Below are positions 51,402 to 61,200 of a stretch of DNA of 64,000 nucleotides, in pieces. How positions within the stretch are numbered: the stretch's first letter is position 1; every line of letters starts with the position of its first letter. Source of the stretch: Achromobacter aloeverae (lineage in GTDB: Bacteria > Pseudomonadota > Gammaproteobacteria > Burkholderiales > Burkholderiaceae_B); the NCBI RefSeq assembly GCF_004121055.1, contig NZ_PYAL01000004.1, positions 496,001 to 560,000 on the forward strand. Reading direction: 5' to 3'. The translations under genes were made by a program, and so were the position numbers. The notes beneath the pieces are model-generated. The model was given only the letters and a program-made list of their open reading frames with translations. It did not search any database and was not told the DNA's origin.

Positions 51402-51740
51402 ATGGCTGAAACGACCTCCAGCAAGACCCAGCCGATGACGGCCTATGCCAAGGTCATCCGCAGCAAGAATTCGGGGCCGTTCGAACTCACCTTCGACATC
51501 ATGTTCGATGCCGACGCCCCCTACCTGCATGTAAAGAAGAGCGGCGTGATCAACGTCGAGAGCGTGGCGCGGGCGTTTTCCATCGCGCCGGCGCAGGTGC
51601 TGGTCTGCACGCCGTTCGACGCGGCGCGCGCTTTCAAGATCACCATCAAGCGGCCCGTCAGCTCGGGCGACCTGCAGGACCGGGATGTATATGGCTGCCA
51701 GCAGCATGTGCCGCTGACCAGGATTCAGGTCCCGGCCTGA
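51402..51740 (+). CDS. DUF4387 domain protein, partner of the AtuA-like protein
   Basis: This 112-residue protein matches the DUF4387 family, which is found next to, or fused to, AtuA-like proteins. No signal or membrane segment is visible. KVIRSKNSGPFELTFDIMFDADAPYLHVKKSGVI is the conserved beginning, followed by TPFDAARAFKITIKRPVSSGDLQDRDVYGCQQHVPLT. The start is two bases after the AtuA-like stop. The 3' end overlaps the end of the convergent nsrR gene by 16 bases. Function unknown. Confidence 0.85.
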   Translation: MAETTSSKTQPMTAYAKVIRSKNSGPFELTFDIMFDADAPYLHVKKSGVINVESVARAFSIAPAQVLVCTPFDAARAFKITIKRPVSSGDLQDRDVYGCQQHVPLTRIQVPA

Positions 51741-52258
51741 CGCCGTGCGCCGCCCTTGCCGGGCGGCGTCAGCGCTTTCGCGGGCGCTGCCGCCTTGCGC
51801 AAGGTATCTCGCACATCGTTCAGCGCGAGGGCCTGCGCGAACGCGCGGTTCAACGTGGCCGGCTTGTCGACCAGGTCGTGCAGCGTGACGCCGTCCAGCA
51901 CGGCGAACCAGGCTTGCAGCGCGCGTTGCAGCAGGCCCTTGAGCACGCACGCGCGGGTGATGACGCAGCGGTTGTCGTCGTGGAAGCACTCGACCATGGC
52001 GAAGTCGCTTTCCGTGGTCCTGACCACGTCGCCGATCAGGATTTCTCCGGCCGGCCGCCCCAGCCGCAGGCCGCCGGCGCGGCCGCGCGTCGTTCGCAGG
52101 AAACCCGCCTGCCCCAGTTTCTGCACGATCTTGATCAGGTGGTTGCGCGGAATGCCGTAGGCATCGGCGATATGCTGGATGGTGACGGATTCGTCGGGAT
52201 GCGATGCCACGTAGATCAGCGCGCGCAGGCTGTAGTCCGTGTAATCGGTAAGTCGCAT
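51725..52258 (-). CDS. nsrR: Rrf2-family nitric-oxide-sensing repressor
   Basis: This 177-residue Rrf2-family regulator has three cysteines, Cys91, Cys98 and Cys104 (ECFHDDNRCVITRAC), the ligand set for an NO-sensitive Fe-S cluster in NsrR. The N-terminal helix-turn-helix is VTIQHIADAYGIPRNHLIKIVQKLG. It is divergent from the NO-detoxifying hmp, whose upstream region carries two NsrR-like boxes, which supports the call strongly. The C-terminal 45 residues are Ala/Lys-rich and longer than in the E. coli protein. NO should relieve repression of hmp and perhaps of itself. Confidence 0.93.
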   Translation of the reverse strand: MRLTDYTDYSLRALIYVASHPDESVTIQHIADAYGIPRNHLIKIVQKLGQAGFLRTTRGRAGGLRLGRPAGEILIGDVVRTTESDFAMVECFHDDNRCVITRACVLKGLLQRALQAWFAVLDGVTLHDLVDKPATLNRAFAQALALNDVRDTLRKAAAPAKALTPPGKGGARRQAGT

Positions 52259-52327
52259 GGCATGGGCGCGTAGAGTGGATGGCGTGACCGGGCGAAGTCC
52301 GCGCCGGTAATTTGAATAAAGGCAGGC

Positions 52328-52341
52328 TTGATGTGCGTCAA
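52328..52341. promoter_or_regulatory. Dnr/NnrR (FNR-type) box
   Basis: TTGAT-GTGC-GTCAA fits the FNR/CRP-superfamily pattern TTGAT-N4-ATCAA with one change, and matches the form reported for Dnr/NnrR NO regulators. It lies 69 bases upstream of the nsrR start and about 200 upstream of hmp. Confidence 0.65.
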
Positions 52342-52375
52342 AAGTCTAGCACGTGGATACGGGATAATGGCCTTT

Positions 52376-52398
52376 AAGTTGCATTGAATATGCAACTT
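52376..52398. promoter_or_regulatory. NsrR binding site 1
   Basis: AAGTTGCATTG-A-ATATGCAACTT follows the 11-1-11 layout of NsrR sites (consensus near AAGATGCATTT-N-AAATGCATCTT). Its arms extend as a perfect 12-bp repeat from 52373 to 52401. It stands about 145 bases upstream of hmp. Confidence 0.82.
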
Positions 52399-52509
52399 AA
52401 ATAGAATGACGACGCTGTCCCGTATCGTCCCCTCTCGTCTCGTATCGTGGCCTCCTGGCCAGCTCGCCAGGGCGCCGGTGGCGGACCGTTCCGATCCGGT
52501 CCGTCTTTA

Positions 52510-52532
52510 AAGTTGTATTTAGAATATATCTT
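52510..52532. promoter_or_regulatory. NsrR binding site 2, at the hmp promoter
   Basis: AAGTTGTATTT-A-GAATATATCTT again gives the 11-1-11 NsrR layout. It ends one base before the AGGAG of hmp, so NsrR bound here would block initiation or early elongation. It is more degenerate than site 1. Confidence 0.82.
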
Positions 52533-52544
52533 TAGGAGTTCACC

Positions 52545-53759
52545 ATGTTGTCGCAGAAGTCCCGGCCCTATATCGACGCCAGTGTTCCCGTGCTGCGCGA
52601 ACATGGCCTGACGATCACCAAGACGTTCTACAGCAATATGTTCGCCGACCGCCCGGACCTGACCAATCTGTTCAACATGGGTAACCAGGCCAGCGGCGCG
52701 CAGCAGCAATCGCTGGCCTCGGCGGTATTCGCCTACGCCGCCAATTACGATCGGGCGGACGTGCTGGCGCCCGTGCTTGACCGCATCGTGCACAAGCATG
52801 CGGCGGTGGGCATCAAGCCGTCGCATTACACCATCGTCGGCCGGCACCTGCTCGGCGCCATCAAGCAGGTGCTGGGCGACGCCGCCACGCCGGACCTGAT
52901 CGCGGCCTGGGACGAAGCCTATTGGTTGCTGGCCGCCGAACTGATCGCGGCGGAAGGGCGGCTGTACGAACGCAGCAATGCCGGGCCGGACCATCGCCTG
53001 CCGCTGCGCGTCACCGAGCGCCGTGCGCAGGGCAGCGAAATCGTCTCCCTGACCCTGGCCCCGGTGGACGGCACGGCCTTGCCGGATTTCCTGCCGGGCC
53101 AGTACGTGTCGGTGGTGGTCGAGTTGCGTCCCGGCGTGTTCCAGCAGCGGCAGTACAGCCTGTCCGACGCGCCCAATGGCGCGAGCTGGCGCATTTCCGT
53201 CAAGCGCGAAGCCGAGGAGGGCGCGCCCGCCGGCGTGGTCTCGAACTGGCTGCACGACAACGCCAAGGTGGGCGATGTGCTGATGGTCAGCCGGCCTTAC
53301 GGGGACTTTGCCCCCGCCCTGGACGGCAAGTCGCCCATCGTGCTGCTGTCGGCAGGCGTGGGCATCACGCCCATGATCTCTGTCCTGAACACGATGGCGC
53401 GGCGCAATCCCGAGCGTCCGGTGCTGTTCGCGCATGCGGCGCGCGACCGTGCCCGCCTGGCGCACGTGGACGACGTCGCCGATGCCGGCCAGCGGATGCC
53501 GGCGCTGACCGCGCATTATTTCCTGGAGTCGCTGCCCGCCGATGACGGGGTGCCCGTCGACGGCGCCACCACGCATGCCGGCCGCATGGCCTTGCCCGGC
53601 CTGCTGGGCAAGCAGGCGCCGGCCGATGCGGATTATTACCTGTGTGGTCCGCTGCCTTTCATGCAAACCCAGCGCGCGGCCTTGCTGGAGGCGGGCGTGC
53701 CCGCCGGCCGCGTGCACCGGGAAGTGTTCGGCCCGGACCTGCTGGACGACATCCTGTAG
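52545..53759 (+). CDS. hmp: Flavohemoglobin nitric oxide dioxygenase
   Basis: This 404-residue flavohemoglobin turns NO and O2 into nitrate using NAD(P)H. The globin domain (1-140) has the key residues Tyr29, Gln53 and the proximal His85. The reductase domain holds the FAD motif RQYSLSDAP and the NAD-binding GVGITPM with the C-terminal YLCGPLPFM. AGGAG stands close upstream. The divergent nsrR and the two NsrR boxes make NO-inducible expression nearly certain. No other NO-metabolism gene (nor, nir) lies in the window. Confidence 0.97.
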   Translation: MLSQKSRPYIDASVPVLREHGLTITKTFYSNMFADRPDLTNLFNMGNQASGAQQQSLASAVFAYAANYDRADVLAPVLDRIVHKHAAVGIKPSHYTIVGRHLLGAIKQVLGDAATPDLIAAWDEAYWLLAAELIAAEGRLYERSNAGPDHRLPLRVTERRAQGSEIVSLTLAPVDGTALPDFLPGQYVSVVVELRPGVFQQRQYSLSDAPNGASWRISVKREAEEGAPAGVVSNWLHDNAKVGDVLMVSRPYGDFAPALDGKSPIVLLSAGVGITPMISVLNTMARRNPERPVLFAHAARDRARLAHVDDVADAGQRMPALTAHYFLESLPADDGVPVDGATTHAGRMALPGLLGKQAPADADYYLCGPLPFMQTQRAALLEAGVPAGRVHREVFGPDLLDDIL

Positions 53760-53799
53760 GGCGCCAGCCAGCCAGGCCGCCGGCCTCGTTGTGCCGTCT

Positions 53800-53881
53800 A
53801 GTGCGGGTTGGTGCGGGCGGTGCCGGTTGATGCCGGTTGATGCGTGTGATGCCGGTTGATGCCGGTGATGCCGGCTATTGC
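53800..53881. repeat. 10-bp tandem repeats between hmp and a LysR gene
   Basis: Copies and variants of TGCCGGTTGA (53821-53830, 53831-53840 and later) fill the convergent gap. Shorter GGTGCGGG units precede them. No gene, T-run or stable terminator is evident. Confidence 0.8.
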
Positions 53882-53894
53882 CGACGAGTGCCTG

Positions 53895-54770
53895 CTATTG
53901 CCCCGGGCCCGGCCCGGGGCGGGCGCAATCCAGCGCCGCCTGCACCAGGCGGTTGTCCTGGTCCGTGGCGCGGCAGGCATAGGCGATCTGGCGATAGGGC
54001 GGGTTGCGGCCCAGCTGGATCACCCGGACCGGATGCGCGGCGTACAGGTGCTCGCCGGGCTCTGGCAGGATGGACACGCCCAGTCCCTCGGAAACCAGCG
54101 CCGTCAGGGCCGCGAGCGAAGGCATGTCGATGCGGCTGCGCGCGTGGGGGGCATGCTCGGCCACATACCGGGCCGCGGTGCGGCCACCGATGGTGGACTT
54201 GTCGAAACGCACCCATTCGTACTGGCGGAAAAGCTCCGCGATATCGGTCTCCGTCGATTCGGGCGGCGCGATGAGCACCAGCTTTTCCCGGAACAGCGGG
54301 GTCCAGCTCAAGCGGCTGGAGCCGCCGCTTTCCGGCCGCACGATGATGGCGGCATCGAGTTCGCCGCTTTTCAATTGATCCACCAGGTCCACCCCGCGTC
54401 CGCGCACCGGCCGCACGTCCAGCTGCGGGTAGCGCTGGCGGGCCTGGCGCAGCAGGCGCGGCAGCAGGCTCACCTGTAGCGGCTCTATCGTGCCCAGCCG
54501 CACGCGGCCTTCCACGACCGGTGAGCTGCGTCGACGCAGGGCTTCCAGGCGGGTGAAGGCGTCCTGCAACACGCTGTCGATTTCCGCCGCGAAGGCATTC
54601 GGCCGTACTTGCAGCGCCGAGCGGTCGAACAAGGGCTGGCCGAAATATTCCTCCATCTGCTTCATCTGCAGGCTGATGGCGCTGGGGGACAGGTTCATGT
54701 CGGCGGCGGCCGCCGCGAAACTTCCCCCGCGCAGCACCGCGTTCAGGGTGCGGAAGGCAGACAGCTTCAT
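53895..54770 (-). CDS. LysR-family transcriptional regulator of the CitE-like/CaiB genes
   Basis: This 291-residue LysR regulator has the winged helix MKLSAFRTLNAVLRGGSFAAAAADMNLSPSAISLQMKQMEEYFGQPLFDR and an effector-binding domain from about 90. It is divergent from the CitE-like/CaiB/HpxZ-like genes across a 141-base gap, so it is their probable regulator. The gap shows an A/T-rich stretch (54775-54815) that should hold the promoters, but no clear palindrome. Confidence 0.92.
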   Translation of the reverse strand: MKLSAFRTLNAVLRGGSFAAAAADMNLSPSAISLQMKQMEEYFGQPLFDRSALQVRPNAFAAEIDSVLQDAFTRLEALRRRSSPVVEGRVRLGTIEPLQVSLLPRLLRQARQRYPQLDVRPVRGRGVDLVDQLKSGELDAAIIVRPESGGSSRLSWTPLFREKLVLIAPPESTETDIAELFRQYEWVRFDKSTIGGRTAARYVAEHAPHARSRIDMPSLAALTALVSEGLGVSILPEPGEHLYAAHPVRVIQLGRNPPYRQIAYACRATDQDNRLVQAALDCARPGPGPGQ

Positions 54771-54911
54771 TGGAATTTCTCACCTGGCGTATTAGGAAAC
54801 ATCGCTTTATATCACCAAAGGCGAGCCGGTAAGATGCTCGCTGGACCGGGTGGGGCCCATCCGGAAGCTCAGCAGGAGCGCCGGGGCGCCGCCAGGGAAG
54901 GAGACCCAGAT

Positions 54912-55787
54912 ATGTTGATGCGCAGCAAGTTGTTCGTGCCCGGCTCGCGGCCGGAACTGTTCCCCAAGGCCTTGGCCGGCGATGCGGACGGCCTGTCCTT
55001 CGACCTGGAGGATTCCGTGTCCGAGAGCCGCAAGGACGAGGCGCGCCAGGCGCTGGGCCAGTTGCTGTCGTCGGATGTGGCGATCGCCAGCGGCAAGGTG
55101 TTGATCGCGCGCGTCAACGCCCAGGACACCCCGCATTTCCACGCCGACGTGCAAGCCGTGGTTCGACCCGGCCTGGCCCTGCTCAACGTGCCCAAGGTCG
55201 ACAGCGTGGAACAGGTGGTCGCCGCCGCCGACGCGGTGATCAAGGCCGAGCGCGCCAACGGCGTCGTCGAACCCGTGCGCCTCTTGCTCAATATCGAGTC
55301 CCCGCGCGGCCTGCGCCTGGCGGCCGACCTGGCGGGCGCCCATGAGCGCGTCGCCGGCCTGCAGTTGGGCCTGGGAGACCTGTTCGAGCCGCTGAACATC
55401 GTGCGCCGCGATGCCGAGGCCGTGCGCCTGGCCATGTTCCAGTTGCGACTGGCCGCCGGCGAGGCGGGCGTGTTCGCCTACGACACCGCGTTCGCCGACA
55501 TCAAGGACCAGGACGGGTATCTGGCCGAGGCGGCCATGGCGCGCCGCCTGGGCTTCCTGGGCAAGAGCTGCATCCATCCTTCGCAGGTGGCCCTGGCCAA
55601 CCAGGCCTTCCGTCCCAGCGACGAGGAAATCGCCCATGCCCGCCGCGTGGTGGAGGCCGCCGCCGATGCACGGGCGCGGGGCGTAGGCGCCTATGTCGTC
55701 GACGGCAAGATGATAGACGGTCCCTTCGTGCGTCGCGCCGAGGCCATCGTCGACCTGGCGCGTCGCCTGGGCCTGCTCGCGGGCTGA
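54912..55787 (+). CDS. HpcH/HpaI aldolase / citrate-lyase beta (CitE-like) family enzyme
   Basis: This 291-residue TIM-barrel enzyme belongs to the CitE-like acyl-CoA lyases (malyl-CoA, citramalyl-CoA, HMG-type). The Mg site is seen in LLLNIESPRGL and LGLGDLFEPL, with FDLEDSVSESRKDEAR at the CoA end and GKSCIHPSQV near the C-terminus. Single CitE-like genes next to a class III CoA-transferase, without citD or citF, point to a stand-alone acyl-CoA lyase. The usual products would be acetyl-CoA and an oxoacid. The ribosome site AAGGAGA is good. Confidence 0.88.
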   Translation: MLMRSKLFVPGSRPELFPKALAGDADGLSFDLEDSVSESRKDEARQALGQLLSSDVAIASGKVLIARVNAQDTPHFHADVQAVVRPGLALLNVPKVDSVEQVVAAADAVIKAERANGVVEPVRLLLNIESPRGLRLAADLAGAHERVAGLQLGLGDLFEPLNIVRRDAEAVRLAMFQLRLAAGEAGVFAYDTAFADIKDQDGYLAEAAMARRLGFLGKSCIHPSQVALANQAFRPSDEEIAHARRVVEAAADARARGVGAYVVDGKMIDGPFVRRAEAIVDLARRLGLLAG

Positions 55788-55861
55788 AGGCAGCCTGGCG
55801 CCGTCGCCCGTACCCGTCATCCGTCGAATTCGTACCGCATCATTCATTCAGGAAGTCCGTC

Positions 55862-57070
55862 ATGACGTCTACCCCTCCCGTCTCCCTGCCCACGGTGGCC
55901 GGCGGCCCGCTGGCCGGCGTTCGCGTGCTGGATCTCAGCGCCTACATCGCCGGTCCGTACGGCTGCACGCTGCTGGCCGACCAGGGCGCCGAAGTCATCA
56001 AGATCGAGCCGCCCGCGGGCGATAACCTGCGCAAGTATCCGTCCACCCTGACCACGGAAAGCCGCGCCTTTCTCGGCGTGAACCGCAGCAAGCAAGGGCT
56101 GGCCCTGGACCTCAAGCAGGAGGCCGCGCGCGAAGTGCTGCGGGACCTGGTGCGCCAGGCCGACGTGCTGGTGCACAACTTCCGTCCCAGCGTGCCCGAC
56201 CGCCTGGGCATCGGCTATGAGCAGTTGCGCGCCATCAACCCGCGCCTGATCTACTGTGCCGTGACGGGTTATGGCGAGACCGGACCGTTGAAGGAAAAGG
56301 CCGGCTACGACCAGGTGCTGCAGACCTTGACGGGCATGTGCACCTTGCAAGGCAAGAGCGAAGGGCCGCCGGAAATCCTCTACGGCTCCATCGTGGACTA
56401 CTACGCGGCGGCCATGGTGGCGAGCAGCGTGGCGTCGGCCCTGTATGAACGCGAGCGCAGCGGCGAGGGCCAGTATGTGGGCGTTTCGCTGTTGCGCAGC
56501 GCGATGGCCCTGCAATCGGCGCGCCTGATCTGGGCCGAGGACGAGCCGCGCGACGTGGGGCGCGACATGCGCTCGGGCGGCATCACGGGGCTGCATCCGA
56601 CGCGGGACGGGTATCTCTACATCTCCGCCAACACGCCGCATTTCTGGCAAGCCTTGTGCGAGAAGACCGGCCTGCAGGCGCTGGCCGCGAACGAGCGCTA
56701 TGACAGCGTGCGCAAGCGTGCCCAGCATCGCGACGAAATCGTGCCGCGCCTGCACGAAGCCCTGGCGGCCCGCAGCGCCCTGGAGTGGGAGGCGCTGTTC
56801 GGCGAGGAGGTGCCTTGCGCCGCGGCGCGCGCCGTGGAGGACATGTTCGATTTCGAACAGGTCCGGTCCGAGGACCTGATCGCCGACTTCGAGCATCCGG
56901 TGGTGGGGCGCTATCGCGGCCTGCAAAAGCCGATCAAGTATGGCCGCACGCCTTGCGCCACCCCCTATGCCGCGCCGACCTTCGGCCAGCACACCGACCA
57001 GGTGCTGGCGCGCGCCGGTTTGTCGGCGCAGACCATCGCCGCCTTGCGCAAACAGGGAGCGGTGCTCTAA
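55862..57070 (+). CDS. CaiB/BaiF family (class III) CoA-transferase
   Basis: This 402-residue class III CoA-transferase has LDLSAYIAGPYGCTLLADQGAEVIKIEPP at the N-terminus and the likely catalytic Asp179 in GSIVDYYAAAM. It follows the CitE-like gene by 74 bases. A transferase plus lyase pair suggests activation of a hydroxydicarboxylate such as citramalate or malate as its CoA ester, followed by cleavage. This is inference from the pairing. The partner acyl-CoA donor is unknown. Confidence 0.88.
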   Translation: MTSTPPVSLPTVAGGPLAGVRVLDLSAYIAGPYGCTLLADQGAEVIKIEPPAGDNLRKYPSTLTTESRAFLGVNRSKQGLALDLKQEAAREVLRDLVRQADVLVHNFRPSVPDRLGIGYEQLRAINPRLIYCAVTGYGETGPLKEKAGYDQVLQTLTGMCTLQGKSEGPPEILYGSIVDYYAAAMVASSVASALYERERSGEGQYVGVSLLRSAMALQSARLIWAEDEPRDVGRDMRSGGITGLHPTRDGYLYISANTPHFWQALCEKTGLQALAANERYDSVRKRAQHRDEIVPRLHEALAARSALEWEALFGEEVPCAAARAVEDMFDFEQVRSEDLIADFEHPVVGRYRGLQKPIKYGRTPCATPYAAPTFGQHTDQVLARAGLSAQTIAALRKQGAVL

Positions 57071-57110
57071 CTTGCGCTTCCCGTCATCCTGAGCCAGGAG
57101 TCTTGTCCCC

Positions 57111-57488
57111 ATGCTGGAAGTCAATAAACCGGCCGTCGTGGCCGCCGTCACCGAGCAGTTCGCACGCTATGAAAAAGCCCTGGTCGGCAACGATGTCGCC
57201 GTCCTGGACGAGCTCTTCTGGAATTCTCCGCTGACCTTGCGGTATGGCGCCGGCGAGAACCTCTACGGATACGACGCCATCCGGGACTTCCGCGCCGGCC
57301 GGTCGCCGGCCGGCCTGGACCGTACGGTCCTGCGCACCCACATCGTCACCTACGGCGACGACATGGCCACCACGCATATCGAATTCCGGCGTGTCGGGTC
57401 CGACCGTATCGGCCGGCAGACGCAGACGTGGATACGCACGGACGAAGGCTGGCGCGTGGTTTCCGCGCACGTAAGCGTCATGGCCTAG
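57111..57488 (+). CDS. HpxZ/AtzH-like (DUF3225, SnoaL-fold) protein
   Basis: This 125-residue protein has the NTF2-like fold of the HpxZ/AtzH group: [50 protein letters not shown] and the end [19 protein letters not shown]. HpxZ is found with oxalurate catabolism and AtzH with amidases; none of those genes is here, so its role beside a CoA-transferase is unknown. The ribosome site CCAGGAG is 11-17 bases before the ATG. Confidence 0.85.
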   Translation: MLEVNKPAVVAAVTEQFARYEKALVGNDVAVLDELFWNSPLTLRYGAGENLYGYDAIRDFRAGRSPAGLDRTVLRTHIVTYGDDMATTHIEFRRVGSDRIGRQTQTWIRTDEGWRVVSAHVSVMA

Positions 57489-57625
57489 GAATGCCCCGCC
57501 TGGAGCCGCTCGCGCGGGCAGTATCTTGCCGAAAAATGGGAAGCGGGAATTTTCTCCTGGTATCGTGTATCCCGGCAGGTTAGGGTTCAGTGCTGTCAAC
57601 TTCCGACCAGGAAAGGAGCGTCACG

Positions 57626-58174
57626 ATGAGAGTCCCTTTTAGCGTCCCTTTGAGCGTCCCCTTATTCGTCGCCCTCATGGGCGTCTCCGTGGCCGGCGCC
57701 GCCACGGCGCAGACCACTACCGTGCAGATGTCCTTCGTCGACGCCAACGGCGTGCAAGGCTCGGCGGGCACCATCAAGGCCGAGCAGAACAAGTACGGTC
57801 TCCTGCTCACGCCGGACCTGCATGGCCTGCCGCCGGGCGTGCATGGCTTCCATGTCCACGCCAATCCGGCCTGCGGCGTGGGGCCGGTGGACGGGAAGCC
57901 GGCCCCGGGCGGCGCGGCGGGCGGTCACTGGGACCCGGACAAGACGGGCGCCCACAAGGGGCCCTATGACGACAGCGGCCACAAGGGCGACCTGCCGGCC
58001 CTGTACGTCGGCGCCGATGGCAAGGCGACCTACCCCGTCCTGGCGCCGCGCTTGAAACTGGCGGATCTCGGCGGGCATGCGCTGATGATCCACGCCGGCG
58101 GCGACAATCACAGCGATCATCCCGAGAAGCTGGGCGGGGGCGGGGCGCGCATCATCTGCGGCGTCGCCAAGTAG
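57626..58174 (+). CDS. sodC: Periplasmic Cu-Zn superoxide dismutase
   Basis: This 182-residue dismutase removes superoxide in the periplasm. A signal peptide of about 29 residues ends in GAATAQ. All metal ligands are visible: His76, His78, His101, His110, His119, Asp122 and His156. Cys83 and Cys178 form the usual disulfide. GGAAAGGAG precedes ATG 57626. The signal peptide codes SVPLSVPL from a short repeat in DNA (AGCGTCCC three times). It is a lone gene between catabolic and envelope functions. Bacterial SodC often protects against host or respiratory superoxide. Confidence 0.95.
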   Translation: MRVPFSVPLSVPLFVALMGVSVAGAATAQTTTVQMSFVDANGVQGSAGTIKAEQNKYGLLLTPDLHGLPPGVHGFHVHANPACGVGPVDGKPAPGGAAGGHWDPDKTGAHKGPYDDSGHKGDLPALYVGADGKATYPVLAPRLKLADLGGHALMIHAGGDNHSDHPEKLGGGGARIICGVAK

Positions 58175-58253
58175 GCAGCCCCGCGTCCCGGACCGGCGGA
58201 TTATTGCTGCCCGCCGGTTTGCGCGTGGCGGGCGCCACGCGCGCGGCGCGCCT

Positions 58254-61200
58254 TCAACCCCGCGTTTCCGGCGCCTTGCCGGATTCGGCGCGGGGCGGCG
58301 ACCCGGCCGGGCCAGGCGTCTCCGCCGGGGCCTCATCCGCGGTCAACAGCAAGCTGGCGCGCGGGTTCGCGATGGCGATGCCCAGCTCGCGGAAGCGGTC
58401 GAGGATGCGCCGGTTCATTTCCCGCTGCACGCCCCAGCGGCCGGAGTCCTTGCAACGGATCTGGCCTGCCACGGTGACCATGGAGCCGTCCACCGCGTCC
58501 ACGCCCCAGACTTCGATGTCGTTGAGGATGACGTTGCGGTAGATCGGGTCCTCGCGCATTTCCGCGCCCAGCTTCTTCAGCTCCGCGATCACTTGCTCGA
58601 CGTCGGTGTCGTAGGCCACGCTCACGCGCACGGCGGCATTGCCCAGCCCGCGGTTGGTGTTGTTGACCGTCGATACGGAACTGAACGGCACGATATAGAG
58701 CGAGCCATCGCCGCCTCGCAGCCGTACGGTACGGATGGACAGGTATTCCACGCTGCCCGATACGCCGGCGACGGTCACCCAGTCCCCCACCTGCATCGCA
58801 TTTTCCATCAACAGGAAAATTCCGGTGATGAAGTCCTGCACGAGTTTTTGCGAACCGAAGCCCACGGCCACGCCGATGATGCTGGCGCCGGCCAGCAGCG
58901 GCGTGGTGTTGATGCCGATCTCGTTCAAGGCGGTCAGGCCGACCACCAGCAAGACGGCGATCATCAGCAGCGTGCGCAGCATCGGCACCAGGGTGCGCAG
59001 CCGCGCCGCGCGTAGCAGGTCGCCTTGGTCCTTCCAGCGTTGCAGGCGCCGTTCGATGCTGTAGAGCACGGCTTCCCAGACCAGGATGGCGATGATGATG
59101 GATGCCACGATGGTCGCCAGCGCCGACGCGATGCTGCGGCCCAGCGTGCCGCGCGCGAACCAGTCCCATACGTCCGCCCCCCAGGCCTGCAGCAGCACGA
59201 GCACGGTGGCGATGAAGATCAGCACGCTCACCAGCCGCCGCACGATGGGAAAGTAGCGGCCGGCCAGCCGCTCCCGGGCCGCCCCGCGGCCCGCTTCGTC
59301 CTTGCCGTCGCCGTCCGTCTGGTGCTGTTCGAACAGGCGGCCCAGCGCGCCCAGCAGGAGCATGGCGGCCACGCGCCCTGCAATGATGATGCCGCCGCTG
59401 ACCACGACGAAGTGCATCAGCTTGGGAAATCCGTCTTCCACCCCCAGGGCCCAGATCACCCAGAGGCCGGCCACCAGCACGATCGCGATGATGGCCCAGC
59501 TATGCGCCAGCCAGTACCGCGCCTGGGCCAGCGGTCCGGTCTGGCCCGGCGTGCCCGCCAGGATGCGCGCGACCGGACGGCGCATGCGCAGGATGAGGAC
59601 GATCGCCAGGCAGTGCACGAGCAGGGAGATGCCCTTGAGCAGGATCATGCGCGCCTGCGGTCCCACGCCCAGGACCTGCGCCGCGTCGGCAAGCGCAAGG
59701 CCGAACAGCGCCAGCACGATGATACGGCGCAGGCCGTTCTGCAGGCGGTGCGAAACGGTATCGGATACGTGCAGGATGCGCAGGCCGTGGCCCACCGGCG
59801 AAACCAGCAGGCGCAGCACGGCCATGCTGATGCGGGTCGTCACATAGGCGTGGATGAAGCCGCTGACGGCTTCATGGACGCGCGCATCGTCGCCGTCCAG
59901 CCAGCGCAGCATCAAGCCGGCGGCGACGAAGAACAGCGCCAGCGGCAGCAGGTCCAGCACCAGCGACGCGATGGCGTAGGGCAGGTGGCGGATGGTGTGC
60001 CAGTGGCGACCGGCGTTGCGGTTGGCTCGTTCCGCGGTTTTGTCGCGGGTCCGCGTCGCATCGCTCGCGATGACGCCCGCGGCGCCGCCCGCCGCCACCG
60101 TATCGCTGCCTGTGGCCGGGATGCCGACCGTGGCGGCGCCCCGCGCCGGCAACGCGCCCGCGGCCCTTCCAGTGCCGACCGTCGGCGTGCCAATGGCCTT
60201 GTCTTCGCCTGGCGGGTGCCTGCGGGCGGCTTTACCATCTTCTGCCGCATCCGCCGCCGCGTCCCCCGCCGGCGCTTGCCCCGTCCTTGCGGCATCCTCG
60301 ACGCTGGCGGCGTCGGGGGGCGCGGCGGCATCGTCCAGGGGAACGGGGACCGCCTCGACCCGCGCAATGCCGTCGCGCGTCGTCTGCACCAGGGCCACGC
60401 CGGGCGGCGCCGACCGCAAGCTCGCGTCTTCGGCCTCCTGCTGGCCGGACGCCTGTACGCGAGCGGCCTCTTCCCGCTGGCGCTCGGCCTCCAGGCGCTG
60501 CCGCTCCTGGTCGTGCCGCAGGCGTCGCTCGATGACGTCCTCCTCGTCCGCGTACTGGGCGAGCGCATGGCGCGGCTGGCGCAGCGCGCGTTGCAGCGCC
60601 CACTCCAGCAGCAAGCCGATCGCGAAGACGGCGAGCAGCGCGGTCAACACGTGTTGCAGCAGGCGATGGCCTTCCTCCGTGGACAGGTTGCGGTTGGCGA
60701 CGGCCACCATCCCCGGCAGCGCTCTCATGCCTTCGCGGACCTCGGTCAATTGCGCACCGATACCGTCCACCCAGGCGGAGATGCTGCGCAGCATGCGCGC
60801 GGTCAGGCCATTGGCTTCCAGGGGAACGATGGTGGCGGCCGGGGGCTCGGCCGGCGCGGGCGCAGCGGCCGCGGGTGCCGACGTTGCCGTCGTTGCGGCG
60901 CCTGCGGCGGGCGTAGTGGTCGTAGTGGTCGTGGCGGGCGTGGCGGGCGCGGTGTCGGCGATGGCCTTGAGCGCCTGTATCGTCCTCGCCCTCGTGGCGT
61001 CGTCCTGCAATAACTGGAGGGCGCGCTGCGCATCGGCGGGCGTGATGCTGGCGGACGAGGGCGCAGCGCCCGCGGTTGCCGTGGCCGTTCCTGTTGCGTT
61101 CGCCGCCGCCGCGTTCGAATTCGCGGAGGACGCCGCCGCATGGCCCGCCGTGGGCGTCGCATGCAAGGCTCCCGGCATCAATCCGTTCATCGGTCCCGCC

